Of a stretch of 47,709 nucleotides of DNA, positions 36,835-44,814 are shown piece after piece; position 1 is the stretch's first letter; the number at the start of each line of letters is the position of its first letter. The translations under genes were made by a program, and so were the position numbers. Below the pieces are notes generated by a model that saw nothing but the letters and a program-made list of their open reading frames with translations, did not search any database and was not told the origin of the DNA. Origin of the DNA: Methanobacteriota archaeon. GTDB taxonomy: Archaea; Thermoplasmatota; Thermoplasmata; RBG-16-68-12. The stretch spans positions 1-47,709 of the forward strand of contig JAIBJG010000001.1 in assembly GCA_020029475.1 (NCBI GenBank), in the 5' to 3' direction.

Positions 36835-37953
36835 ATGGCGGACGCGAAGAAGGGCGACACGGTCGTGACGGTGGGGACGCGGAAGGGACTGTTCATCTTC
36901 CATTCGAAGGATCGGAAGCGGTGGAAGAAGCGGGGGCCGTACTTCGAGGGGGTCGAGATCCGCCACGCAATTCTCGATCCGGCGGAGGGGAAGACCCTGT
37001 ACGCCGGGGTCACGAGCGAGCACTGGGGCCCGATGGTGTCGCGGTCCACGAACCTCGGCGGCCGCTGGGAGCTGGGCAAGGAGGGCCCGCGATTCACGAA
37101 GGAGTCCGGGCTCACCGTGACGCGGATCTGGCAGCTCCAGCAGGGCGTGGACGGGTCTTTGTACGCGGGCACGGAGCCCGCGGGGCTGTTCCGGAGCGAG
37201 AACAACGGGGTCACGTGGTCCTCCGTGGACTCGTTGAACTACATGAAGGGGCGGGACAAGTGGAACCCGGGCGGCGGGGGCCTGTGCCTTCACACGATCC
37301 TCCCGTACCCGAAGGACGTCAAGCGGATGCTCATCGGGATCTCCGCGGCGGGGATCTTCGCGACGAACGATGGCGGGGACTCCTGGCGGATGTACGGCGC
37401 GGGAATCCGGGAGTACGGCAAGCAGAAGTTCGTCGACCGCGAGGACGTGAGCACGTGCGTCCACAAGATGGCCCGCGACCCGACGGACCCCGCGATCGTG
37501 TACCAGCAGAACCACGCAGGGGTCTTCCGCCGGAACCGCGGCGACTCGAGGTGGTCCCTGATGGAGAAGGGCCTTCCCATCGCCAAGAGCACGGGCGGAC
37601 CCTTTGGCTTCCCGATGGTCGCGCACCCTCACGACCGCGGCACCGCGTACCTCGTTCCCCTCGTCGGGGACTACAACCGCGTCACGCCGAACGGCGCGAT
37701 GGCGGTGTTCCGGACGACGAACGGCGGGAAGCGGTGGGACCGCCTCTCGAAGGGCCTCCCTCAGAAAGACGCGTGGTTCACGGTTCTGCGGGACGGGATG
37801 CGGGCGGACGACGGCGACCCGGCAGGGGTGTACGTCGGGACGACGACGGGCCAGCTGTACGCGAGCCGCAACGATGGGGATTCGTGGTCCCTGATTGCGG
37901 ACCACCTGCCGCAGGTCCAGTCCGTCGAGGCAGGGACGATCGGCGGCCGCTGA
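36835..37953 (+). CDS. BNR/sialidase-like beta-propeller protein
   Basis: Repeated LFRSENNGVTWSSV, IFATNDGGDSWRMY, VFRTTNGGKRWDRL, LYASRNDGDSWSLI Asp-box-like repeats. Confidence 0.85.
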   Translation: MADAKKGDTVVTVGTRKGLFIFHSKDRKRWKKRGPYFEGVEIRHAILDPAEGKTLYAGVTSEHWGPMVSRSTNLGGRWELGKEGPRFTKESGLTVTRIWQLQQGVDGSLYAGTEPAGLFRSENNGVTWSSVDSLNYMKGRDKWNPGGGGLCLHTILPYPKDVKRMLIGISAAGIFATNDGGDSWRMYGAGIREYGKQKFVDREDVSTCVHKMARDPTDPAIVYQQNHAGVFRRNRGDSRWSLMEKGLPIAKSTGGPFGFPMVAHPHDRGTAYLVPLVGDYNRVTPNGAMAVFRTTNGGKRWDRLSKGLPQKDAWFTVLRDGMRADDGDPAGVYVGTTTGQLYASRNDGDSWSLIADHLPQVQSVEAGTIGGR

Positions 37954-38010
37954 GCGAGTACATTCCACAGGTCCATACGACTGGCCGCGTGGGATGGACT
38001 CGGGTGCGGG

Positions 38011-38937
38011 ATGCGGGTCTTCGTCACTGGCGGGACGGGGTTCATCGGGAGCGCGCTCGTCCGCCAGCTCGTCTCGGCGGGACATAACGTCACGGGACTG
38101 GCCCGGACTCCGGAGAAGGCCCGACGCCTCGAGGGGATGGGGGCGTCCGCGATTGTGGGGGACGTCCGGACCCCCGCCGTGCTCCGCGAAGGCGTGAATG
38201 ACGCGGACGGGGTCGCGCACCTCGCGCTCCCGAGGGCGGGGGAGAAGGACCACGAGACCGCCTCGGACGTCGCGAAGCGGGGGACCCAGGGAGTGTTGGA
38301 CGCGTGTCGGGGCCGCTCTCTGCGATCCTTCGTGTTCGCAAGCGGGGCACTCGGGATCTACCGCCACGCCCCCGGCGAGTGGATCGACGAGATGTCCCCG
38401 GAGGCGCCGACGGCCCCGCCGATGCACGAGCGGTGGATGCTCGACAACGTCGTGCGGGCCGCGCACCGGGAGTGGGGACTCCCCGCCACGATCCTCCGAC
38501 CGCCGATCGTGTACGGCCCCGCCGGGGCGTTCCGCGAGTTCTTCCTCGACCTGATGCGGCGGGGCTTCTTCCGGGTCCCCGGCGACGGCTCGTACTACGT
38601 GAACTTCGTGAGCGTCGAGGACTGCGCCGCGGCGTACCGCCTCGCGCTGGAGCGGGCCCCCGCGGGGGAAACGTTCCTCGTGGTGGACGACGAGCCCGTC
38701 ACGATGCGGGCCTTCGCGGACTTTCTCGCGGCGGAGATGGGACGACGCCGCCCCGGGAAGATCCCGCCGTTCCTCGCGAAGCTCGTGGCGGGGCGGGAAG
38801 CGGTGGACGTCATGATGGAGTCGGTCCGCCTTCGGAACCGGAAGATCAAGGAGCGCCTTGGATGGGCCCCAAAGTATCCGTCGTATCGCGACGGCATCCC
38901 GGAGGCGGTGCGGGCGTACCTCCGGCCGGCGGGGTGA
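38011..38937 (+). CDS. NAD-dependent epimerase/dehydratase (extended SDR)
   Basis: MRVFVTGGTGFIGSALVRQLVSAGHNVTGLAR Rossmann; VFASGALGIY; LRPPIVYGP. Confidence 0.9.
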   Translation: MRVFVTGGTGFIGSALVRQLVSAGHNVTGLARTPEKARRLEGMGASAIVGDVRTPAVLREGVNDADGVAHLALPRAGEKDHETASDVAKRGTQGVLDACRGRSLRSFVFASGALGIYRHAPGEWIDEMSPEAPTAPPMHERWMLDNVVRAAHREWGLPATILRPPIVYGPAGAFREFFLDLMRRGFFRVPGDGSYYVNFVSVEDCAAAYRLALERAPAGETFLVVDDEPVTMRAFADFLAAEMGRRRPGKIPPFLAKLVAGREAVDVMMESVRLRNRKIKERLGWAPKYPSYRDGIPEAVRAYLRPAG

Positions 38938-38975
38938 CGGGGAAAGCTCTTGGCGGGCGGGAGGTTCCTCGAACC

Positions 38976-39596
38976 GTGCTCGACGTCCTGGAGGTCCGGC
39001 TGCTGTCCGCCCTCCTCGCGGTCGGCGCCGTGATCGGGATCCTCCTGCTCCGGCAGCTCGGCCTCTCCCTCCGGGGGCCCCAGGAGGTGCGGGCGAGCGT
39101 TCCGATGCCCCGGGTCCTGGAGGTCCTGTGGCCCGCCGTGGTGAACCTGCCGACCGTCGCCGTCTTCGCGGGGGCGGGCTGGCCCGAGCTCCTGTACGCC
39201 ACACCCCTCCACGTCTCGTTCCCGGGGGATACCGCCATCCAGGTCCTCGGGTTCGTGGCCTTCGGAATCGGCGGGCTCCTCGCCCTCCAGGCGTTCCGCC
39301 ACCTCGGGAAGCACATGGTCGTCCAGATCGCCGTGGCGCGGGACCACCGCCTCGTCACGAGCGGACCGTACGCGCGGATCCGCCACCCCGCGTACACGGG
39401 GGCGATCCTCCTGTCCGTCGGTGCCGGGCTCTTCTTCCTGAACCTCGTGTTCCTCGTGAACCTCGTCCTCGTGGTCGCCCTCGCAACGTATCGCGCGCGG
39501 CTCGAGGAGCGACTCCTCTCGTCCCCCCAGGGGTTCGGCCTCCAGTACCGGGCGTACGTCGCGCGGACGGGTCGGTTCCTGCCGCGGCTCCGCTAG
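38976..39596 (+). CDS. Isoprenylcysteine carboxyl methyltransferase (ICMT/PEMT)-like membrane protein
   Basis: HRLVTSGPYARIRHPAYTGAILLSVGAGL, C-terminal RLEERLLSSPQGFGLQYRAYVARTGRFLPRL. Confidence 0.83.
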   Translation: MLDVLEVRLLSALLAVGAVIGILLLRQLGLSLRGPQEVRASVPMPRVLEVLWPAVVNLPTVAVFAGAGWPELLYATPLHVSFPGDTAIQVLGFVAFGIGGLLALQAFRHLGKHMVVQIAVARDHRLVTSGPYARIRHPAYTGAILLSVGAGLFFLNLVFLVNLVLVVALATYRARLEERLLSSPQGFGLQYRAYVARTGRFLPRLR

Positions 39597-40123
39597 CGGC
39601 GCTTCCGCTTCGGGGCCGGGACCTTCAGCCCGATGTTCCGCGCGAGGCGACGCCAGTCCTTGTCGTCCATCCACGGGACCTTGAGGTACTCGAGGACCTC
39701 CTTGTCCGTCATCCCGAGGCGCCGGCCCTCCGCGATGCACACCCGGTACGCCTCGATCTCCGTGGGGGCGGTGGAGTACTCGAACCCTTCCGGGAACAGC
39801 TTCCGACCGTCCCCGAACTGCTTCACGTGGACGAGCTCGTGGACGACGTCGAGGTAGATGTCCCTCGGGTTCCCGGTCCTCAGGTAGTGCGCGGACACGA
39901 CGAGGTGGCCGTCCTCGTCGCTAACGCCCATGTACCCCCACTTCGAGGAGAAGAACTCGACCTTCAGGGATCGCAGGACGCGGGAGGTCTGCGCGCCGAA
40001 TGTCTTCCGGACCGCCTCGACCTGGTCGAAGCCTTTGAAGTACCTCGTGAACGGCCGGTACTCGATCTTCACGTTCCGCGGGAACCAGACCCCGACGCTC
40101 CGGGGGTCGAACTTCTTCGCCAT
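39593..40123 (-). CDS. Putative HExxH metallopeptidase-like protein
   Basis: IYLDVVHELVHVKQFGDGRKLFPEGFEYSTAPTEIEAYRVC: HELVH plus downstream E.EAY. Confidence 0.7.
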   Translation of the reverse strand: MAKKFDPRSVGVWFPRNVKIEYRPFTRYFKGFDQVEAVRKTFGAQTSRVLRSLKVEFFSSKWGYMGVSDEDGHLVVSAHYLRTGNPRDIYLDVVHELVHVKQFGDGRKLFPEGFEYSTAPTEIEAYRVCIAEGRRLGMTDKEVLEYLKVPWMDDKDWRRLARNIGLKVPAPKRKRR

Positions 40124-40269
40124 GGACCCGCCGGAATCCGAGGAGGCAAATCAAGGTGCGGGTGGCTACCGCGGGCGGCACTCGAGCCGGCATCCGGGGT
40201 CGCAGGGCCCGCAGCCCCGGGCCTCGCGGGCCTTCTCCCGCACGAGCGCGTCCACGAGGGCGGTCGAGA

Positions 40270-41001
40270 TCACGTCCTCGCCTCCTTCGGCTTGATCGCG
40301 CGGAGGGTCAGGGCGGACGCGTCGACCCCTGCGGGGCTCTCCCGCCACGGCCGGTCCTCGATCACGTGCAGATCCTCGAACCCCGCACCCCGGATCGTCG
40401 TCAGGTAGTCGGCACGGAGCATCGCGTTCGACACGCATCCGCAGTCGTCGTCCATGATCAGGAGGGGTCTCTCCTGGACGATGTCCGAGATCACGAGCCG
40501 TCCGCCGGGCCTCAAGACCCGGAACGCCTCCCGGAACACGGCCGTCTTGTCCGGGCTCAGGTTGATCACGCAGTTGCTAAGGACGACGTCTGCGGTCCCG
40601 TCCTCCACGGGGAGGGTCTCGATGACGCCCTCGCGGAACTCCACGTTCCGTGCGCCCGTCGAGGCCGCCGCCCGCCGCGCGCGGTCCAGCATCTCCGGCG
40701 TCATGTCCACGCCGATCGCCCGCCCTCTCGGGCCCACGCGGCTCGCGGCGAGGAACACGTCCACGCCCGCCCCGCTCCCGAGGTCCACGACGACCTCGCC
40801 GTCCTGGAGGTCCGCATGGCGGACGGGGTTCCCGCTCCCCTCGCCGAGGAACGCCTCCTCGGGGATCCGCGCGAGTTCCTCCTTCGAATACCCCGCGGGG
40901 CTGCAGCAGCCCGGCCCGCAACAGTCCTCCGCGGTCGAGACCGCCTTCCTTCCGTACTGCTCCCGCACCCGTGCCCGGATCGTGTCCGTGTCTGCGTTCA
41001 T
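40270..41001 (-). CDS. arsM: Arsenite methyltransferase (ArsM)-like SAM methyltransferase
   Basis: EDCCGPGCCSPAGYSKEELARIPEEAFLGEGSGNPVRHADLQDGEVVVDLGSGAGVDVFLAASRVGPRGRAIGVDMTPEML...LSNCVINLSPDK. Confidence 0.92.
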   Translation of the reverse strand: MNADTDTIRARVREQYGRKAVSTAEDCCGPGCCSPAGYSKEELARIPEEAFLGEGSGNPVRHADLQDGEVVVDLGSGAGVDVFLAASRVGPRGRAIGVDMTPEMLDRARRAAASTGARNVEFREGVIETLPVEDGTADVVLSNCVINLSPDKTAVFREAFRVLRPGGRLVISDIVQERPLLIMDDDCGCVSNAMLRADYLTTIRGAGFEDLHVIEDRPWRESPAGVDASALTLRAIKPKEART

Positions 41002-41006
41002 ACTAT

Positions 41007-41026
41007 CTACTACCACAATGTAGTAG
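41007..41026. promoter_or_regulatory. Inverted repeat CTACTAC-cacaat-GTAGTAG in the arsM/trmB-like intergenic region
   Basis: Perfect 7-bp arms; lies between shared TATA-like CTTAAATAG/CTATTTAAG (41032-41040) and the arsM start (41001). Confidence 0.65.
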
Positions 41027-41063
41027 AGAATCTTAAATAGCCTCCCTTCCATCCGCTGAGGAG

Positions 41064-41855
41064 ATGACGGAAGCCCGGACGAGGGCGAACGTGCTCCTCG
41101 AAGAGGCCGCGAGGCCGTCCCTGGAGGAGATCGCGGCGACGTTGCGGGATCTCGGGATCGGCGGATACGCGGCGGACGCCTTCTGCGCGCTCGTGCGCGT
41201 GCCCAACGCCACGGCGGGGGACCTCATGCTGAAGACGGGAATCCCGGACTCCAAGATCTATTACGCCCTCGACGAGCTCGCGGAGAAGGGGCTGGTCGAG
41301 GTCCAGGCGGGGAAGCCGAAGACGTACCGCGCGGTCCCCTCCCGGGAGGCGGAGGCCCGCCTCGCGGGGGTCCTCGACGCGAAGCATGAGCGGGAGCGGG
41401 GGGCCGTGAAGCGGGTGTCCGCGCTCCTCGAGCCGCTCCGGGCCGCGATGACGTCCCCGTCGACGGACCTGGCGTTCATCGTGAAGGGCCTGCCGAACGT
41501 CGTCGCGCGAGCGCAGTCGATGATCGCGTCGGCGCGGCGGGAGGTCGTCGTGCTCGCATCGGACGAGGCGTTCTTCCGCAAACTCGAGGCGGACCTCGTG
41601 AAGGCGGGCCGCCGTCGGGTGAAGCTCCGGATCGCGGTGCCCGACATCACCATCGACAAGGACCTCGAGAAGTCCGCGGAGCTGCGGGCCATTGTCTGCT
41701 CGTGCATGATCCTCGTCGTCGACGGGCAGCAGGTCCTCACGGTGACCCGGACGACCGCGGACGAGGCGTACGGGATTACGTCCACGGACGAGACCCTCGT
41801 GCGGCTCGGGATGGAGTACTGGGAGAGCCCGCGCTGCTGCGTGGAATGCGACTAG
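41064..41855 (+). CDS. TrmB-family transcriptional regulator with C-terminal CCxxC
   Basis: LRDLGIGGYAADAFCALVRVPNATAGDLMLKTGIPDSKIYYALDELAEKGLVEVQAGKPKTYRAVPSREA wHTH, PLD-like effector domain, C-terminal ESPRCCVECD. Confidence 0.87.
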   Translation: MTEARTRANVLLEEAARPSLEEIAATLRDLGIGGYAADAFCALVRVPNATAGDLMLKTGIPDSKIYYALDELAEKGLVEVQAGKPKTYRAVPSREAEARLAGVLDAKHERERGAVKRVSALLEPLRAAMTSPSTDLAFIVKGLPNVVARAQSMIASARREVVVLASDEAFFRKLEADLVKAGRRRVKLRIAVPDITIDKDLEKSAELRAIVCSCMILVVDGQQVLTVTRTTADEAYGITSTDETLVRLGMEYWESPRCCVECD

Positions 41856-41879
41856 AACGGGAGCGGGAATCAGAAGGGT

Positions 41880-41905
41880 GCCCCGCGGGGTTCGCGGGGC
41901 TTCTT
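41880..41905 (+). terminator. Candidate terminator hairpin after TrmB-like gene
   Basis: GCCCCGCG-gggtt-CGCGGGGC (41880-41900) followed by TTCTT. Confidence 0.5.
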
Positions 41906-41915
41906 GGTCGCTCCC

Positions 41916-43895
41916 TCAGGCGGGCGGCGGGGGCGGGAGCTGGGAGTTCTGCGAGGGCGGGATCGGCCTCCCTTGCGGCTTCTCCCGGCGCCGCCACATC
42001 GTGAACGCGAGAAGCCCGACGACTGCCAGGCCCACCGCGAGGATCGCGATGATCCAGTCCAGCGTGTGGATCATCCCCAGGAGCTCCCCGGTCGTTGGGG
42101 AGACCGGGCGGACCGTCACCGTGAACCGTACGGTCTGGGAATTCCCTTCCGAGTCCGTCACCGTCAGGGAGGCGTCGTACGTCCCTCGGGTCGCGTACAC
42201 GTGGGTGACCGCGGCCTGGGAGGAGGTCGAGTTGTCGCCGAAGTCCCACAGGTACACCGCAACGCCGACGTTGTCCGTGGAGCCGCTCGCGTCGAAGAAG
42301 AGAGGCTGCCCCTCGTCGACGGTCCGGTCTCCGCCGCCCCGCACCATGGGGGCGATCGTGTCCCGCACCGTGATCGTCACGACGGTCGAACCCGCGTTCC
42401 CGGACCGGTCCGTGACCGTGAGGGTCGCGGAGTACGTGCCGGGGCTCGCGTACGCGTGGCTCACGGAGACTCCGCTGCCGGTCGTCCCGTCGCCGAAGTC
42501 CCAGGCGTACGTCGCGATCCCGAGGTTGTCCGTCGAGGCGGTGCCGGCGAGGACGAGACCCACGCCCTGGTCCACGGTCCGGCTCGCGCCCGCGTCCGCG
42601 GTGGGGGCGACGACGTCCAGGGCGGACGTGAACACGTCCTGCCCGGACATCCGGCCGTCGAGCCAGGCGACGAACGTGTTCCCGGAGCCGTCGACGGTGA
42701 TCGTCGTCATGTCCTGGACATTCGTGGAGAGGGAGTCATCCGTGACCTTCATGTTCGACTCCCACGCGAGGCCGTCCGGGGAGGACGCGCTGTAGACGTC
42801 CCGCCACGTCGAGCCGCGGGTCCGCTCGTCCGCCCAGGCCGCGTGGACCCGGCCCGCGTTCGCCGCGAGGCTCGGGGACCCCTGGTACACCGCACCGAGG
42901 TCGTCGTTTACCCGGGCGTTCGCCGCGAAGGAGGCGCCGCCGTTGATCGAGCGGGTCCCATAGATGTCCGGGCCCGTGTTCGTGTCCCGACTGTCCGACC
43001 AGGCGACGTAGACCGTGTTGAGGGCGTCGATGGCGACATCCGGCGCGCTCTGGGGCCGGTTCCCCGTGTCGTCGTTCAGGAAGAAGTTCGGGGACCATGT
43101 GGCCCCGAGGTCTGTGGACTTCGAGAAGTAGATGTCCGAGCCGCGAGCGCCGTTCCGCGGGTCCGTCCACACTGCGTAGACGGAGCGGTCCGACGCGACC
43201 GCGATCGCGGGCTCGCCCTGCTCCGCGCCGACCGCGTCGTTGTTCACGCGGAGGCTCGGGTTGAAGCTGAGCCCGCCATCCGTCGAGTTCGCGTAGTAGA
43301 TGTCGGGCCCCGTGGAGAAGGCGTTCCGCCCGTCCGTCCACATCACGTGGATCAGGCCCGTCCCGTCCACCGCGACGTCGGGCTGGGTCTGGAAGGTCGC
43401 GGTCACGTCGTTCACGCGGACGTTCGCGGAGAAGCTCAGGCCCCGGTCCGTGGACTTCGAGAAGAACACGTCCTGGTTCCCGTTCCGGTTGTCCGTCCAG
43501 GCGAGGTAGATGACCGCGTTGTGGTCGATGAACAGGGACGGCTCCGTCTGGAACGCGCCCCCGATGTCGTTGTTCACCTTGAACGGCGCGGACCACGTCC
43601 GACCGCCGTCCATCGACTTCGTGAAGAAGAGGTCCGCCTGGGTCGTGGACCCGCCCCACCCGCCGAATGCGAGGTAGAGGACGCCCTCGCCGTCGATTCC
43701 GATCGAGGGCTGATACCCGGTGTACGCCGGGGGTGCGTTCACGATCACGTTCGGGCCGAACCACGGGGCCGTGGGCGCGGCCGCAGGCACGGGCACTGCG
43801 AACGCGAGGAGGCCCGCGGCCGCGAAGGCCACGACGAGGCTCGCCACGATCGTCCGGGATGCCCAGCGGGGGGAGACGGTAGAAGACATCGCCAC
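41916..43895 (-). CDS. Surface/secreted BNR beta-propeller + two PKD domains + C-terminal TM anchor
   Basis: Signal peptide-like N-terminus, at least six Asp-box-like repeats, two PKD repeats (YAWDFGDGTTGSG, YLWDFGDNSTSSQ), C-terminal TM and Pro-rich tail. Start may be 43889. Confidence 0.85.
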   Translation of the reverse strand: MAMSSTVSPRWASRTIVASLVVAFAAAGLLAFAVPVPAAAPTAPWFGPNVIVNAPPAYTGYQPSIGIDGEGVLYLAFGGWGGSTTQADLFFTKSMDGGRTWSAPFKVNNDIGGAFQTEPSLFIDHNAVIYLAWTDNRNGNQDVFFSKSTDRGLSFSANVRVNDVTATFQTQPDVAVDGTGLIHVMWTDGRNAFSTGPDIYYANSTDGGLSFNPSLRVNNDAVGAEQGEPAIAVASDRSVYAVWTDPRNGARGSDIYFSKSTDLGATWSPNFFLNDDTGNRPQSAPDVAIDALNTVYVAWSDSRDTNTGPDIYGTRSINGGASFAANARVNDDLGAVYQGSPSLAANAGRVHAAWADERTRGSTWRDVYSASSPDGLAWESNMKVTDDSLSTNVQDMTTITVDGSGNTFVAWLDGRMSGQDVFTSALDVVAPTADAGASRTVDQGVGLVLAGTASTDNLGIATYAWDFGDGTTGSGVSVSHAYASPGTYSATLTVTDRSGNAGSTVVTITVRDTIAPMVRGGGDRTVDEGQPLFFDASGSTDNVGVAVYLWDFGDNSTSSQAAVTHVYATRGTYDASLTVTDSEGNSQTVRFTVTVRPVSPTTGELLGMIHTLDWIIAILAVGLAVVGLLAFTMWRRREKPQGRPIPPSQNSQLPPPPPA

Positions 43896-43991
43896 ACTTC
43901 TCCTTGTGGAAACGTGTCGTTCGACCCGCGTTACTTAAGGAGAACGGTCCGGTTATCGAATGGAAGATTCACCCAAGGGGTGAGTGGACCG

Positions 43992-44783
43992 ATGAAGCGA
44001 AGCGCGAAGAGGCGGGGCGACATCCCCGCGACGATGGCGGGAGATCGCGAGGTCGCGGTCGCGACGGCGGACATCGGGGGCCGCGCGGAGATGGAGGACG
44101 AGCACGTCCTCGAGGTCGAGAGCGTCCGCCCGCTCCGGGTCCTTGGCGGGGTGTTCGACGGCCATGGCGGGGTCTCCGTGGCGCGCCTTGCGAGGGCCCG
44201 CTTCGGGGCTCTCTTCCGGGCCTCGCTCCCGTCCGGGCCAGACTCCGCGTTCCGGGCGGCGTACGCCGCGATTCACAGGGAATCGGAAGGGATGGCGGGG
44301 GGCGCCGTGGCGGCGACGTTCTGGATCGACGGACCCCGCGTGGCGGTGGCGAACGCGGGGGACGCCCACGTCGTCGCCGTGGCGGGGGACCGTGCCGTGC
44401 GGCTCACAGAAGACCACAGGATCACGAACAAGATCGAATTGAAGCGTGTCGTCGACGCGGGCGCGACGATCTGGGGCCCGTACGTGTGCCTCCCGGACGG
44501 GCGGGGGATCATGCCGACTCGGACCCTCGGGGACCACGTGCTCACGAAGGTCGGGGTCCTCTCCGATCCCGTCGTCTCGACCCACCCCCTCGAGCCCGGC
44601 TTCCTGATCGCGGCGTGCGACGGGCTGTGGGACGTGATGGAGACCGAGGAGCTGCCGGAGATCCTCGCGGGGCTCTCCACCGCACCGGAGGCTGCCGGGC
44701 GGCTCCGGCGGGAGGCCCTCGACGTCCGGAAGACCTCTGACAACCTCACCGTGGTCGCGGTCCGGATCGGGTCGGGCCCCTAG
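43992..44783 (+). CDS. PP2C-family protein phosphatase
   Basis: VLGGVFDGHGGVSVA, VAVANAGDAHVVAV, TRTLGDH, LIAACDGLWDVM, TSDNLTVVAVRI. Confidence 0.9.
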   Translation: MKRSAKRRGDIPATMAGDREVAVATADIGGRAEMEDEHVLEVESVRPLRVLGGVFDGHGGVSVARLARARFGALFRASLPSGPDSAFRAAYAAIHRESEGMAGGAVAATFWIDGPRVAVANAGDAHVVAVAGDRAVRLTEDHRITNKIELKRVVDAGATIWGPYVCLPDGRGIMPTRTLGDHVLTKVGVLSDPVVSTHPLEPGFLIAACDGLWDVMETEELPEILAGLSTAPEAAGRLRREALDVRKTSDNLTVVAVRIGSGP

Positions 44784-44814
44784 CTTTTTGGCGGGGAGCG
44801 CGTTCGCTTCGTCC

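Noticed and set aside
36661-39204. 847-aa minus ORF
   Set aside because: Antisense to the MoaD-like, propeller, epimerase and ICMT genes; composition typical of spurious high-GC antisense frames.
41904-44783. 959-aa plus ORF reported as one protein
   Set aside because: Only the 3' portion (from 43992) is real (PP2C); the rest is antisense to the BNR-PKD gene with Arg/Gly/Asp/Val-rich low complexity.
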